IMG/VR virus record: IMGVR_UViG_3300042154_002686
Location: 1 to 64,000 of that record
Origin: a virus
DNA length: 64,000 bases
Reading direction: 5' to 3' (one strand)
The notes below the pieces were generated by a model that was given only the letters and a program-made list of their open reading frames with translations, was not told the origin of the DNA and made no database searches. The position numbers and the translations under genes are program-made. Positions 23,338 through 32,292 of this stretch are shown one piece after another (position 1 is the stretch's first letter; every line of letters begins with the position of its first letter).

Positions 23338-25341
23338 TTAGATGCTCCTGTTATACCAGACAACACCGCCCATACCATCGTGCTTTCCGTATATTTCCTT
23401 CGATTCCCATCTTCGGAGACTCGTAGTATCTGTTGTTCTTTCTCTGTACACGCTGAAGAATCCTCCTGCGTTGTTCGGGATTGGCTTACCGTCATACGAC
23501 CAATATGCAATGGTTCCAGACTTGAACGAAACCTTATTGGGAGGAGAAGAGTAACATGTGGAAGCATTATTGTCTTCATCGTCATCCTCTGGGCATGGGT
23601 CAGTTGCGTTTACCTTTGGCCCATTAGAAATCTTTCTGTTTTTCCATCTTTGTCCCGTGGTTATCCCCTTTGTCGTAGCGGCAGTCACGGAGGCTCCAAT
23701 TTTCCATCCTGCGGCAACGCCATCAAGAGGGATTTGAACATGTCTATATCCGCTTCCGTTAATGCCATTCCCGTCAGAAGATGTGCAAACTGAGCCAACA
23801 AATCTTCCTGCATTAGTCGTGCGGTATTCTCCCTTTGGGGGATTATTGCACTCAGTTTCTGGGAATTCTGGCTCTTCGTAGTTCGTGTCGCCAGACCTTG
23901 AGCCATCCCACTCAGACTCTTGACCCTCTGGGTCTTCTCCAGTTGAGCCAGAGTTTGTAGACTCTACTCTGATTGTAAATCCACCAGTTGAGTTAGCAGT
24001 CATAATCAGCAAGGCATCTTCGCTTCCTTCTAAATACTTAGAACCCATGAAATCTCCGTCTTGATACTTGAATTCAGTTCTTGGGGGAGTGAATGCAGTA
24101 CCGCAATATCCATCATGGATTTCGTCTTGAACGGTCACTGTAGCGGCATACATGTACTCCCCCCACTGTGGGTCTGTTCCAATTGTCATTTGGTCGTCCG
24201 TTTCTACCGTGTTAATGATTATTCCAGCCTTCGTGCAACCAGTTACTGGGTCAATATCTGGGTCTTCTGGTTCTGGGTTTTGGTCCTTTGCCTCTCTGTA
24301 AATGTCTCCTTGGAGGTCTGGTCCAGCAGTTTTGTACCAATATTGTTCATCCTCGTACACAACGGTTCCAAGTGGAAGATACTCATTTCTTGTTCTTTCC
24401 TCTTCCGAGCATTCACCGTCTGCAACTATTTCAACATATTCATCTCCAACCGTAACCTCCATGCTTGCTAAGTGACTTCCGTAGCCACTAAGAGCCTTCT
24501 TGATTGGACTCGTGGATACTTGACTATAAAAATAGCCATCTGGGTCGCAGTTTGTGTTGGGATTGAAAGGTCTGCTTGTATACCAGCCTTCACCGTCTGA
24601 AAGATATTCCGTTTCGCCCTTAACTAAAATAGAAACTCCTGCATTAACCCAAAGGGTGAATTCGGTTTGAGTTGGTGGATTAAACTGCGTACCGTCATAA
24701 GTCTTTCTGACAGTCTTAAGGCCAAGCGTAACAGTGTCTCCTTCAATTACAGTTGTAATTGGCTCTGGAGGCATGTCCTCGTACTCGTCCTTGTCGGGCC
24801 ACAGTTTTGTAATAACTGGAGTTTGGAACAATCCAGCACCATCGTGCTTGATGATGATTCTTTTGTTTGAAAAAGTTATGTCAGCCGCAACAGTGTTTAT
24901 CTGATTGTATTCCCATCCAATAAACTTTCTAACCTTATTGAATGAAGTGTCGTAAACTTCATACAACTTTTCTCCAATTACAAAATATCCAGTTTGAACA
25001 GTTTCAATTACTTTAAATGCTGACTCAACCGTAAACTGCGTTGCCTTTAGAACTTCTTCCTTGACGGTCGTTGGCGTTCCTGTTGCCCCAGCGATAGTTG
25101 GGGTTTGAACTGGCTGTGCGATTAATTGCTTTTCGACATTTTGGACAAGCGGCTGTTCGTTGTTACCAGCAAACTTTGTTGGGATTGGACGCTCAAAGTA
25201 GTACGCACGAAAGCCATCTTCAAGTGCTTTCTTGTAGTACTTTTCGGCAAGGGCTTTTTCATAAAAAGCCTTTGTCATATTAACAGTTTGTCCGCCTTCC
25301 GTGACGGTAATGATTACGATAGAATAGTCTGGATAAGGCAC
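23338..25341 (-). CDS. Large surface protein: small N-terminal domain plus repeat region
   Basis: From the GTG at 25341 (GAGGG seven bases ahead) the product is 667 residues; a TTG at 25359 is a longer option. Residues 1 to about 55 belong to a five-member domain family in this window (YSIVIITV, then a helix, then DGFRAYYFERPIPTK). The rest is beta-like, rich in Gly, Asp, Tyr and Thr, with DGxG motifs. Placement next to the capsid gene suggests a capsid decoration or head fibre. Confidence 0.6.
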   Translation of the reverse strand: MPYPDYSIVIITVTEGGQTVNMTKAFYEKALAEKYYKKALEDGFRAYYFERPIPTKFAGNNEQPLVQNVEKQLIAQPVQTPTIAGATGTPTTVKEEVLKATQFTVESAFKVIETVQTGYFVIGEKLYEVYDTSFNKVRKFIGWEYNQINTVAADITFSNKRIIIKHDGAGLFQTPVITKLWPDKDEYEDMPPEPITTVIEGDTVTLGLKTVRKTYDGTQFNPPTQTEFTLWVNAGVSILVKGETEYLSDGEGWYTSRPFNPNTNCDPDGYFYSQVSTSPIKKALSGYGSHLASMEVTVGDEYVEIVADGECSEEERTRNEYLPLGTVVYEDEQYWYKTAGPDLQGDIYREAKDQNPEPEDPDIDPVTGCTKAGIIINTVETDDQMTIGTDPQWGEYMYAATVTVQDEIHDGYCGTAFTPPRTEFKYQDGDFMGSKYLEGSEDALLIMTANSTGGFTIRVESTNSGSTGEDPEGQESEWDGSRSGDTNYEEPEFPETECNNPPKGEYRTTNAGRFVGSVCTSSDGNGINGSGYRHVQIPLDGVAAGWKIGASVTAATTKGITTGQRWKNRKISNGPKVNATDPCPEDDDEDNNASTCYSSPPNKVSFKSGTIAYWSYDGKPIPNNAGGFFSVYRERTTDTTSLRRWESKEIYGKHDGMGGVVWYNRSI

Positions 25342-25361
25342 ACTATGGCCCTCTGTCAACT

Positions 25362-25670
25362 TTATTCTAAATCCGCAATACCTTCAGAAACCCTTGAAGG
25401 CTTCTTTATGGCCTTAGCGGCCTTAACATCCTGCTCGTCAACCACGGGTGCATTACCGCCCCCTGTGGATTCTGTTAATTGCTTTCTTGACTCTTCAGAC
25501 CTGCAACGCTTGTCCGCCCGTGGCGACATAAACAGGTAAGCCTCAATCCCGTCCGCTCTGGCCTTAACAAATGCATCGATTCCCCTTTGTGCGTTTAACT
25601 TGTCGTAAACCGTTGAGGACGGAGTTCCGTCCTTTTTGATGGTGATTAAGATGGAAAATTTTCTCTTCAT
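25362..25670 (-). CDS. Small-domain protein of the decoration-like family
   Basis: This encodes 102 residues. Residues 3 to 55 match the shared domain (SILITIKKDG, helix AFVKARADGIEAYLFMSPRADK), followed by a soluble Ser/Glu/Lys tail. The promoter at 25677 to 25705 predicts transcription starting exactly at this ATG. Possibly a capsid decoration protein; this is inferred from neighbours. Confidence 0.6.
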   Translation of the reverse strand: MKRKFSILITIKKDGTPSSTVYDKLNAQRGIDAFVKARADGIEAYLFMSPRADKRCRSEESRKQLTESTGGGNAPVVDEQDVKAAKAIKKPSRVSEGIADLE

Positions 25671-25676
25671 ATGTTT

Positions 25677-25705
25677 TATGATGTGGGTGATTTTGTGTAT
25701 GTCAA
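25677..25705 (-). promoter_or_regulatory. Leaderless promoter
   Basis: TTGACA (25700 to 25705), a 17-bp spacer and ATCATA (25677 to 25682) give a predicted +1 at 25670, the A of the ATG. Confidence 0.65.
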
Positions 25706-25708
25706 GCG

Positions 25709-25915
25709 TTAAGTTGCTGGGTATGGCTGTGTACTATTCGTAGTGTGTTTTGTTGGATTTGGCTTTTCGTAAAGAAAAACACGCTTTCCAGCATTCAACC
25801 CAGACATGTATGCACGATTTGCTTCCAGAGTCGATTGGTAAATCTTAGTTTCAGCCGTAGTAACTCCATTTACTGTTGTCTCAACAATAACGATTGAATA
25901 AAAGGGATAAGCCAT
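25709..25915 (-). CDS. Stand-alone copy of the decoration-like domain
   Basis: This encodes 68 residues, consisting of little more than the shared domain: YSIVIVETTVNG, a helix (TLEANRAYMSGLNAG), KRVFLYEKPNPTK and a short Thr/Pro tail. It is the first gene after the capsid terminator. The free-standing form next to the capsid gene is the best hint that the domain binds capsid or another virion surface. Confidence 0.65.
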   Translation of the reverse strand: MAYPFYSIVIVETTVNGVTTAETKIYQSTLEANRAYMSGLNAGKRVFLYEKPNPTKHTTNSTQPYPAT

Positions 25916-25938
25916 TTAGCCTTGAAGATTGTCAACTA

Positions 25939-25965
25939 AAACAAAAAACCCCCATTTCTGGGGGT
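25939..25965 (-). terminator. Terminator after the major capsid gene
   Basis: ACCCCC/GGGGGT with a six-base loop is followed on the minus strand by TTTTTTGTTTT. It is a strong rho-independent terminator that isolates capsid expression. Confidence 0.85.
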
Positions 25966-25989
25966 CTTGTTTTGCTAATCTTCTTAAGA

Positions 25990-26925
25990 TTAAGAAGCGA
26001 TAATCTTGGCGAGCGTTCCGACAGAACCCTTCTGAACTCCGTACAGGATGCTCATTGAGAGTTTCTGCTTGCCCGAATCACCGTCATACCATTCACGGAC
26101 TTGGACGGTGAGGCCAGACTTTTCGTCTGTGGCCGAGGCGACATTGCCGTACCAGTTGGTGGGCAGAGCGGGCTGGCGAGTAGCGATGATGATGGACTCT
26201 GATGTGCAAGCGATGCCCTTCATGTTGGCAACAGCACCAGAGGGGAAGGCCGCATACTGATTGACTTCAAAGCCGTGGATGCGAGGCAGAAGATTTTCAG
26301 TAAGAGGAGCGTTAGTACCCGAAGCATACTGCTGTTGGATAGCAGGGTCAGTAGCCAGAGAGGAGTAGAGCGAAGGCTTGACGATAAGGATTCGTCCCTG
26401 TTGAGGAACATATCGGTTCGTGAAGGCTTCCGAGATGCGAGCAACGGCATCGGCATCGAATGCAAGAGCATCGCCATCGTAGACATAACCACGGTTACCA
26501 ACAGGACCAGCGGTCAGTTCTGGGTAGTTGGTTTCATTGACGAGGGCAAAGATATCGTCAAGGACGGCCTTGGAGACGGCCCAAGCGGCAGGACGGATGA
26601 AGGTTCTGCGGAGAACTTCATAACCACCGAGAGCGACTTCGCCATCAGAGAAGCCCATCACGAAACCCTTATGCTTGTTCAGCGTGATTTGGCGGGCTTC
26701 GGATGTAACATCGCTAACAGCATAGCCGTCAGCACCAATGTCGGTAATCGACTCCACACGGGAGGCGATACGGGTCGTGACGGTTTCGCCACGGGTAGCG
26801 ATTTCGCCACCAAAGTTCGTAGTGAACTTCGAGATTAAAGGGAATTCGGCAAGAAGCGTTGTAAGCGAGTCTTGGGCGATGAGATTGAGGTTAATACCCC
26901 CGATTGAGTTGTCTCCAAATGGCAT
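25990..26925 (-). CDS. Major capsid protein
   Basis: This encodes 311 residues. The start (LIAQDSLTTLLAEFPLISKFTTNFG, then EIATRGETVTTRI) and the overall layout match coat proteins of the HK97 fold, with a long spine-helix region, a P-domain-like stretch (GRILIVKPSLYSSLA) and a C-terminal beta segment (REWYDGDSGKQKLSMSILYGV). It has its own promoter and a strong terminator, as expected for the most abundant virion protein. It follows the protease and scaffold genes. Confidence 0.85.
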   Translation of the reverse strand: MPFGDNSIGGINLNLIAQDSLTTLLAEFPLISKFTTNFGGEIATRGETVTTRIASRVESITDIGADGYAVSDVTSEARQITLNKHKGFVMGFSDGEVALGGYEVLRRTFIRPAAWAVSKAVLDDIFALVNETNYPELTAGPVGNRGYVYDGDALAFDADAVARISEAFTNRYVPQQGRILIVKPSLYSSLATDPAIQQQYASGTNAPLTENLLPRIHGFEVNQYAAFPSGAVANMKGIACTSESIIIATRQPALPTNWYGNVASATDEKSGLTVQVREWYDGDSGKQKLSMSILYGVQKGSVGTLAKIIAS

Positions 26926-26938
26926 AATTTATTGTTAT

Positions 26939-26968
26939 ATATTAAGGTTCCTTTTTGGAGGCTGTCAA
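26939..26968 (-). promoter_or_regulatory. Promoter of the major capsid gene
   Basis: TTGACA (26963 to 26968), an 18-bp spacer and TAATAT (26939 to 26944) give a predicted leader of about seven bases before the ATG at 26925. Confidence 0.65.
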
Positions 26969-26974
26969 CCGTAT

Positions 26975-27002
26975 CAAACAAAAGAGCCCCTTTCGGGGCT
27001 CT
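26975..27002 (-). terminator. Bidirectional terminator before the capsid gene
   Basis: AGAGCCCC-TTTC-GGGGCTCT is followed by TTTTGTTTG on the minus strand and TGTTTTTGG on the plus strand. Confidence 0.8.
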
Positions 27003-27011
27003 GTTTTTGGC

Positions 27012-28028
27012 TTATTTACCGCCTTGGTTTTTTCTGCGTTCCTTAATCTGTCGCATAACCTCTGCCGCCCTGTCCTGTGTTTCCTTCTTCTTTCTGTCCG
27101 CTTCCTGTCTCTGTTGGGCGATTTCTCTATCAATTCTTTCGCCCTGTTGGCGTAACTTTTCCCGAGCGGACTCTAACTGTCTTTCTGCCGCATCCTCTTC
27201 CCTTTTGTTTCGCTTTGGAGCCTTTGGAGCCTTTTCTCTCTTTTCAACACGCTTCTTTGTACGCTGTGCGGTTGAGTCGTTTGTGCTTCTGCGAGCCTTG
27301 GGCGTAGCCTTCTTTGGAGTCGTCTTCTTCTTGGCAACAGGAGCCTTGCGTCTAGCCTTGGGCTTATTAGCCTTCTTTGCTCTCAACTTTGCGGCATTAT
27401 CTCTTGCCGTCTGTCTGGCCTTTTTAAGTTTCTTATTGGTAGCCGCAGTCTTCTTCTTGGATTCCGCTCTACGCTTTGCGTAAGCCGCTTGCTTCTTGCT
27501 GACTAAAGGCTTGCCTTGCAAGACCTTCTGCTTGTTGCGATTGGCAACCCGAGCACCTCTGGCAGTGCCATCCGAAGGGGTGTTGAAGGAAGCAGGAATG
27601 ACAACACGCTTGCCACCCTTACGAGCACCACCACTGGAGACTTCGTCATCATTGTATCTGCGAACCGTTCCTCCCTTAAGTTTTTGGCCTTCTTGGTAAG
27701 GACCATAGTCAGAAAACTGCTGAACCCCAGGTTTCATCGTGCCTCTGCGTGTTCCGAGAAGTTCGTCTCTATTGTCTTCAGTAACCTTTGTTCTGGTGAT
27801 TGAGCCGTCTTCGTTCTGAACGGCAATGATATCTCCGTTCTTAACATACTCTTCGGCTTCTCCGTATCCAATTTCGCCAGTTTCCTTACCTGCCGTGCCG
27901 AAGTTCGACTCACCAGTGTAAAGCATTCCAGCCTTGCCTTGGCGACGAAGTTCTGCGTTATACGCACGGGCTTTGCCCGCAGGGGTTAGCGAGCCGTCAG
28001 CCGCTTTATAGAATGTTCTTCCTGCCAT
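27012..28028 (-). CDS. Histone H1-like basic head-module protein
   Basis: This encodes 338 residues. Residues 1 to about 150 are mixed and globular. From about 150 to the end the protein is extremely rich in Lys, Arg, Ala and Pro (repeats such as KKKTAATNKKLKKAR and KKTTPKKATPKAR), like the tail of histone H1. It is encoded between scaffold and capsid. A DNA-condensing or injected virion protein is plausible; a cleaved internal protein processed by the S49 protease is another. It has its own promoter and terminator. Confidence 0.65.
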   Translation of the reverse strand: MAGRTFYKAADGSLTPAGKARAYNAELRRQGKAGMLYTGESNFGTAGKETGEIGYGEAEEYVKNGDIIAVQNEDGSITRTKVTEDNRDELLGTRRGTMKPGVQQFSDYGPYQEGQKLKGGTVRRYNDDEVSSGGARKGGKRVVIPASFNTPSDGTARGARVANRNKQKVLQGKPLVSKKQAAYAKRRAESKKKTAATNKKLKKARQTARDNAAKLRAKKANKPKARRKAPVAKKKTTPKKATPKARRSTNDSTAQRTKKRVEKREKAPKAPKRNKREEDAAERQLESAREKLRQQGERIDREIAQQRQEADRKKKETQDRAAEVMRQIKERRKNQGGK

Positions 28029-28039
28029 GTTTTTGTTGT

Positions 28040-28045
28040 ATTATA
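28040..28045 (-). promoter_or_regulatory. -10 element before the H1-like gene
   Basis: A perfect TATAAT lies 12 bases before the ATG at 28028, predicting a five-base leader. The -35 is weak (GCATAT at 17 bp). A TTGACA further upstream (28084 to 28089) could be a second promoter, and GCCATG-N6-CATGGC between them may be an operator. Confidence 0.45.
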
Positions 28046-28096
28046 GTTGGGTTGTGCCATGAATATGCATGGCTCATCCCGCTTGTCAAGCGGTAA

Positions 28097-29281
28097 TTAA
28101 GACCGCTTGGAACGGAGGACAGAAGAGGCGTGACGCTCGATGATTTGCTTGTTGTCGAGGTAGAACTTACGCTGTTCAACACCCTTGAGGGTTTCAAACT
28201 TCTTGTAAATGTCAGAGTCGGTTTCAGCGACAGGAGCCGTATCAACGGAGATTGCAACAGCCTCTGTCCCGTGGTTGGACACGATTTGAGCGGCCTTCTC
28301 TTCAACGGTCTTGGCAGACTTTTCGATGGTATTGACCTTGCTCATCAGCATTTCAAACTTTTCTTCAAGAGCCTTATACTTGGTGACCGCTTCTTCCTTG
28401 GCTCTGACCTCCATAGCCATGGTGGCTCTGGTGGAGTTGAGTTCTTCTTCGAGGGCGGCTGGCTTGGTGGCTGTCAAGGAAGCAAACTTTTTAGCAATCG
28501 CTTCAATCTTGGCATCAATGCTGTCGTCAACGACTTCAGCAACTGCGGCAGAAACTGACGCAGGAGTCTCGGCAGAGGCGACTGGTTCAACTTCTGCTTC
28601 CGAGGCTTGTGTTTCTGGGGTTGTTTCTTCGGCATTCTTTGGCTTTCCAAGTGGGTTTTCCTTGTGACGCTTTTGGTTGGGCTTGGCGAGGACGGTTTGG
28701 TTCTTGTTGATACCACCGAGGTCGTTGGCGGCATCTGGGCCGTCAACAGGCAACTTCTGCTCTGGAGGCATCTTCTTTGCCTTGGGCTCCTTTTCTTCGC
28801 CTTCATTCTCTTCTTCGTCTTCGTCATCGCAATCCTTCTTAGCCATCAACTTCTTTTCGTCCTTCATTTCTTCTTCGTCTTCCTTGAGATGCTCCTTCTT
28901 GTCCTTCTTGACCTGCTTCTTCTTCTTTTCTTCGTCATCTTCCATTTCTTCTTCCTGCTTCTTGATAGAGGCGGGTTCGGACTTTTCGTGCTTGGATTCG
29001 TCTTCGTCAACGCCTTCGGTCTTGGGGGCGAACATCTTGGAGTACTGGGCTTCCATGGCTTCAACCTTAGCACCAGTTGCCTTGTGGTAGTCCTTGATGT
29101 TGTTGTCCATCTCAAGAACCTTCTTCATGGCATCAGAGAGGCTCTCTTCCATCTTTCTCATACGCTCGGTATAAGTGTTGTTTTCTCCAGCAAATGTAGC
29201 GAACTTTTCGTCAAACGCCTTGGCTTGAGATTCCTGCGATTCGAGGAGTTGCTTGAGGAGATTATCAATGGATTTGCTCAT
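28097..29281 (-). CDS. Scaffolding protein
   Basis: This encodes 394 residues. Predicted coiled coils lie at about 1 to 85 and 255 to 340. Between them is an extremely charged, low-complexity region (Glu, Asp, Lys runs, about 95 to 190) and an Ala/Pro/Glu stretch. This architecture, together with its place between the S49 protease and capsid genes, is typical of head scaffolds. The C-terminus is basic, as in scaffolds that dock on coat protein. It has a separate promoter (29289 to 29317). Confidence 0.7.
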   Translation of the reverse strand: MSKSIDNLLKQLLESQESQAKAFDEKFATFAGENNTYTERMRKMEESLSDAMKKVLEMDNNIKDYHKATGAKVEAMEAQYSKMFAPKTEGVDEDESKHEKSEPASIKKQEEEMEDDEEKKKKQVKKDKKEHLKEDEEEMKDEKKLMAKKDCDDEDEEENEGEEKEPKAKKMPPEQKLPVDGPDAANDLGGINKNQTVLAKPNQKRHKENPLGKPKNAEETTPETQASEAEVEPVASAETPASVSAAVAEVVDDSIDAKIEAIAKKFASLTATKPAALEEELNSTRATMAMEVRAKEEAVTKYKALEEKFEMLMSKVNTIEKSAKTVEEKAAQIVSNHGTEAVAISVDTAPVAETDSDIYKKFETLKGVEQRKFYLDNKQIIERHASSVLRSKRS

Positions 29282-29288
29282 GTTTTAG

Positions 29289-29317
29289 TAGTGTGCTTAT
29301 TGTTGAGTTATTGTCAA
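29289..29317 (-). promoter_or_regulatory. Promoter of the scaffold gene
   Basis: TTGACA (29312 to 29317), a 17-bp spacer and ACACTA (29289 to 29294) place the start within a few bases of the ATG at 29281. Confidence 0.55.
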
Positions 29318-29343
29318 CCGAAAAGGGCTCGGTTGCGTATAAA

Positions 29344-30318
29344 TTAGAGGCCGTTTCTTGCCATCAATTTAGATGTGACTTGGGAGTGAGCCATGTTCCT
29401 GTTCGCCTTAATCATGTCCTTGGCTTGCTTCCACTCATCAACGAGGGAGGTAGCCATGCCAATCCGAACGGCTTCGTCCCCGTAGAACGACTGGCCTTGG
29501 AGGTTCTCTTCTTCCACGAAGGCACGAACTGACTTAACATCTCTGATAAAGCGTCTGTGCAGTTCAATCACCTCGTCTTGAAGACGCTGGAACTGGAGTG
29601 CGGTAAGGGGGAGGTGTTCAACGCCAGCGGCCTTGTAGTCGCCAGACTTAATGACAGTAATCTTAACCCCATCCTTCTCGTACTTATCGCTTAAATCCTT
29701 GAGGGTAAGGTAGATGCCAACGGCTCCAATGCTTGAGGAAGGGGTGACCATAAGGCGGTCGCACTGAGAAGCCAGCCAGTATGCGGCTGAACCGCAATCG
29801 CCCTCGCAATAAGCAGTCGTAGCCTTGGGATAGTTTCTAATCTTCTTGGCAATTTCTTCAAGGCCAGTTGTCGAGCCACCGCCAGAATCAAACTTAAATA
29901 CAACATCCTTCACATCTTCACGCTTTTCCCAAGCGTCAAGTGTGCAAGCAATGTCGCAAAGGTCGGTGCATCCAAGCATACGCTCAACCTTAGTCAAGCC
30001 CTTGCCGATTACGCCCTTCACATCAATGTATCCGATGTTATCATCAACCTTTGGCTCAAGGAGTTCTTGGAAGAAGTTCTCCAACTCTCCGCTTGAAGGG
30101 GAGTCATCGTCATCTCCCCAAGGAGAGCCAGCCCTTGACTTGCGACCACGCTTTTCGGTCTTATTGATATATTTGTCGGTCCATGCCGACATGTGGTAAG
30201 CAATATCTGGATTAGATAAGATTATATTTGCATTATCCAAGAAGGCTTGAGCCTTCAGTGGGTCGATGAGCATTGGTCGCCCAGCGGAGATTGCGTAACA
30301 TAAGTCGTTTCTAATCAT
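29344..30318 (-). CDS. S49-family head maturation protease (lambda gpC-like)
   Basis: From the ATG at 30318 (eight bases after the portal stop) the product is 324 residues. GYIDVKGVIG begins the ClpP/crotonase-like domain. The nucleophile is Ser177 in GSAAYWLAS and the general base is Lys229 in KSGDYKAAG, matching SppA and lambda gpC. The enzyme cleaves scaffold and other head proteins during prohead maturation. An Asp/Ser-rich linker lies near residues 60 to 80. Upstream in-frame sequence overlaps the portal and is not used. Confidence 0.85.
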   Translation of the reverse strand: MIRNDLCYAISAGRPMLIDPLKAQAFLDNANIILSNPDIAYHMSAWTDKYINKTEKRGRKSRAGSPWGDDDDSPSSGELENFFQELLEPKVDDNIGYIDVKGVIGKGLTKVERMLGCTDLCDIACTLDAWEKREDVKDVVFKFDSGGGSTTGLEEIAKKIRNYPKATTAYCEGDCGSAAYWLASQCDRLMVTPSSSIGAVGIYLTLKDLSDKYEKDGVKITVIKSGDYKAAGVEHLPLTALQFQRLQDEVIELHRRFIRDVKSVRAFVEEENLQGQSFYGDEAVRIGMATSLVDEWKQAKDMIKANRNMAHSQVTSKLMARNGL

Positions 30319-30325
30319 AAGTTTA

Positions 30326-32017
30326 TTATCCGTTGTAAGAATTGTCAATCGGCTTTGAGCGGCCTTGGTTCTGCTTCGGCAAAGCCTCAACAGGATTCTC
30401 ATTCCTTTCAATTGGAGAGACACCCTTTGAAACATCTGGGGGTGCTGTTTCTGGCTCAAGTTCGCCAACGGTATCCTTAATGTCCTCGTAAGCAAGACCC
30501 TCCTCAACAAGAGGATTTCTTGTGCTCTGTTCTGGGAGCGGATTGCCATCCTCGTCAACTTGAGGCTGGTTCTTGTTTCCGTTCATGCCCTCCATTCCTC
30601 CCTGCGGAGAGAATCTGAAGAGGTCATCACGATTGAGGCCAGTGTCCTTAGCCAACTTCTCAAGGAACAGGAAGTTCTTGGCTCTCTTACGCATGGTCTT
30701 TTCGTATTGATAACCTCTGGCCGCAAAGTCATCCTCAATGGTCGTTCTTCCCATTTCAAGGTCGGCTCGGTCAGAGACTGCGTCTCTTCCAGCATCAACA
30801 GTGACTGAGCGTGGGGTCATCCACTCAACCTTCCACCAGTTTCGGGCAGAGGGAAGGTCTCCACGGTTAATCTTAGTTCCGAGCCAATACTGGAAGTAAG
30901 GATTGAGGAACCGTTTGATAATTATATGCTGTCTATGCGTGAAATATCGTCCAGCCTTGGCAACGACAAGGCGGACAGATGCACCACCAGCCTTGGTTGG
31001 GTCAGCCAAGAACTCGAATGGTAGTGAGCCGAGGCATGAGTCTCTGCGAAGGTGCTCAATGAATCCAGTAAAGGCAGTCGTTGGGCGAGCAGATTGATGA
31101 GAGACAAGTTCCTCGTTTGGCTGAAGGACGGCAGTGACCCCACCAAGGATACGATTCATTTCAAGCGTATTAGTTGGCGTATTGCTCGTATTTGGAACTC
31201 CAAGACCAATGTCTCCATTGTCTGGACCAAGGTCGTTTGTCTTTAAAATACGGCTGATTCTGGCATTGTCCTTGGCGGCAACCTTCTCCATGGACAGCAG
31301 GTCCATTTCATCACGCAAATTGGTAATAGCATGCTGATGAGGGGGGTAGGCTCTTGAAGCAGATGCGTGTGTCGGATTGTAGACATGCATCATGGCGGAC
31401 GCTGGAACTGGGGTAAACTCCCCATTCGACTGCTTAACATAGTAAACAGTTGGAACGCCAAACTTATTATACTTAATTCCGTCATTTATAGACGGGTCAG
31501 AGACAAGGTTAAAAGGTGTCTCAACTCTATGAGTCTCAACGATTTGGAACTTTGGAATTCCGTTTCTTTTTGCTTTAATTAAGAAGATTTCACCATCTCT
31601 ATCAAGTGCTTCGCAGATGATATAGAGGGATTCGAGCATCGAAAACCTTCCCGTTACCTCTGGGCTGTCGCATTCTTGGTCCCATTCGGCCTCAACAAGC
31701 GATTGCCAATCGAAATCGCCACCGTTACATTGCATCATTATTCCATCTCCGATGGAATAAATTGCAGTATCCGAGATAATTTGACGGAATAAACCGTTAT
31801 TTTTCTCAAGCCAGCGGGAAAGGCGAACCATTTCCCTTCTAACTGAGTCGGTTAATTCTAATCTAAAATCGGTCGGTGCGGGAGCATCGACTCGAGTTCT
31901 ATGAACAGACTGACGGGCGGATTCCCACGCACCCATGTACGCCTTTGGGCGTAGAGCGTTTGAGATAGCCAGTCTGGCTCTGTCAAAGAAACTTATTGGT
32001 TTTGGTGTATTGCTCAT
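30326..32017 (-). CDS. Portal protein (lambda gpB family)
   Basis: This encodes 563 residues. RREMVRLSRWLEKNNGLFRQII, IYSIGDGI and the later DLEMGRTTIEDDFAARG stretch are characteristic of lambda-type portals. It forms the dodecameric DNA entry ring at one head vertex and docks terminase and gpW. The C-terminal 80 residues are Pro/Glu/Asn-rich and probably disordered. It overlaps the gpW-like gene by four bases. Confidence 0.9.
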   Translation of the reverse strand: MSNTPKPISFFDRARLAISNALRPKAYMGAWESARQSVHRTRVDAPAPTDFRLELTDSVRREMVRLSRWLEKNNGLFRQIISDTAIYSIGDGIMMQCNGGDFDWQSLVEAEWDQECDSPEVTGRFSMLESLYIICEALDRDGEIFLIKAKRNGIPKFQIVETHRVETPFNLVSDPSINDGIKYNKFGVPTVYYVKQSNGEFTPVPASAMMHVYNPTHASASRAYPPHQHAITNLRDEMDLLSMEKVAAKDNARISRILKTNDLGPDNGDIGLGVPNTSNTPTNTLEMNRILGGVTAVLQPNEELVSHQSARPTTAFTGFIEHLRRDSCLGSLPFEFLADPTKAGGASVRLVVAKAGRYFTHRQHIIIKRFLNPYFQYWLGTKINRGDLPSARNWWKVEWMTPRSVTVDAGRDAVSDRADLEMGRTTIEDDFAARGYQYEKTMRKRAKNFLFLEKLAKDTGLNRDDLFRFSPQGGMEGMNGNKNQPQVDEDGNPLPEQSTRNPLVEEGLAYEDIKDTVGELEPETAPPDVSKGVSPIERNENPVEALPKQNQGRSKPIDNSYNG

Positions 32018-32265
32018 CTATCGACTTGTCTGTTGTAATTGGTTCTGAGTCCTCGGACTCGTCCATCTAGACTTCTAAGGGCATATTTTGCCTCATTTAG
32101 CATGTCTTGTGGTGGCATTGCGAACTGCTTACTTGCATTGGTGACTCCGTCACCATAAGACATAATTGTCTTACCTTCAAGGATTAATGCAACAGCCTTA
32201 TCCCTCAATTGCTCGATTGTAGCACGGGGTAAACCGACAAAGATTCCGATTGCTGGTTGGGCCAT
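32014..32265 (-). CDS. gpW-like head-tail joining protein
   Basis: This encodes 83 residues. The pattern (LRDKAVALILEGKTIMSYGDGV, QFAMPPQDMLNEAKYAL, RSLDGR) fits the alpha/beta gpW fold. As in lambda it lies between terminase and portal. The protein joins the portal after packaging and helps tail attachment. Confidence 0.75.
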   Translation of the reverse strand: MAQPAIGIFVGLPRATIEQLRDKAVALILEGKTIMSYGDGVTNASKQFAMPPQDMLNEAKYALRSLDGRVRGLRTNYNRQVDR

Positions 32266-32292
32266 AATGTTTGCCCAATGTCAACAATAATC

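Noticed and set aside
28607-29347. Plus-strand ORF of 246 residues opposite the scaffold gene
   Set aside because: It is Leu/Phe/Val-rich antisense of the Glu/Lys/Asp runs of the scaffold, a typical shadow.
29344-30558. Longer S49 protease starting at 30558
   Set aside because: The extra 80 residues overlap the portal gene in another frame and are Arg/Leu-rich shadow sequence; ATG 30318 follows the portal stop.
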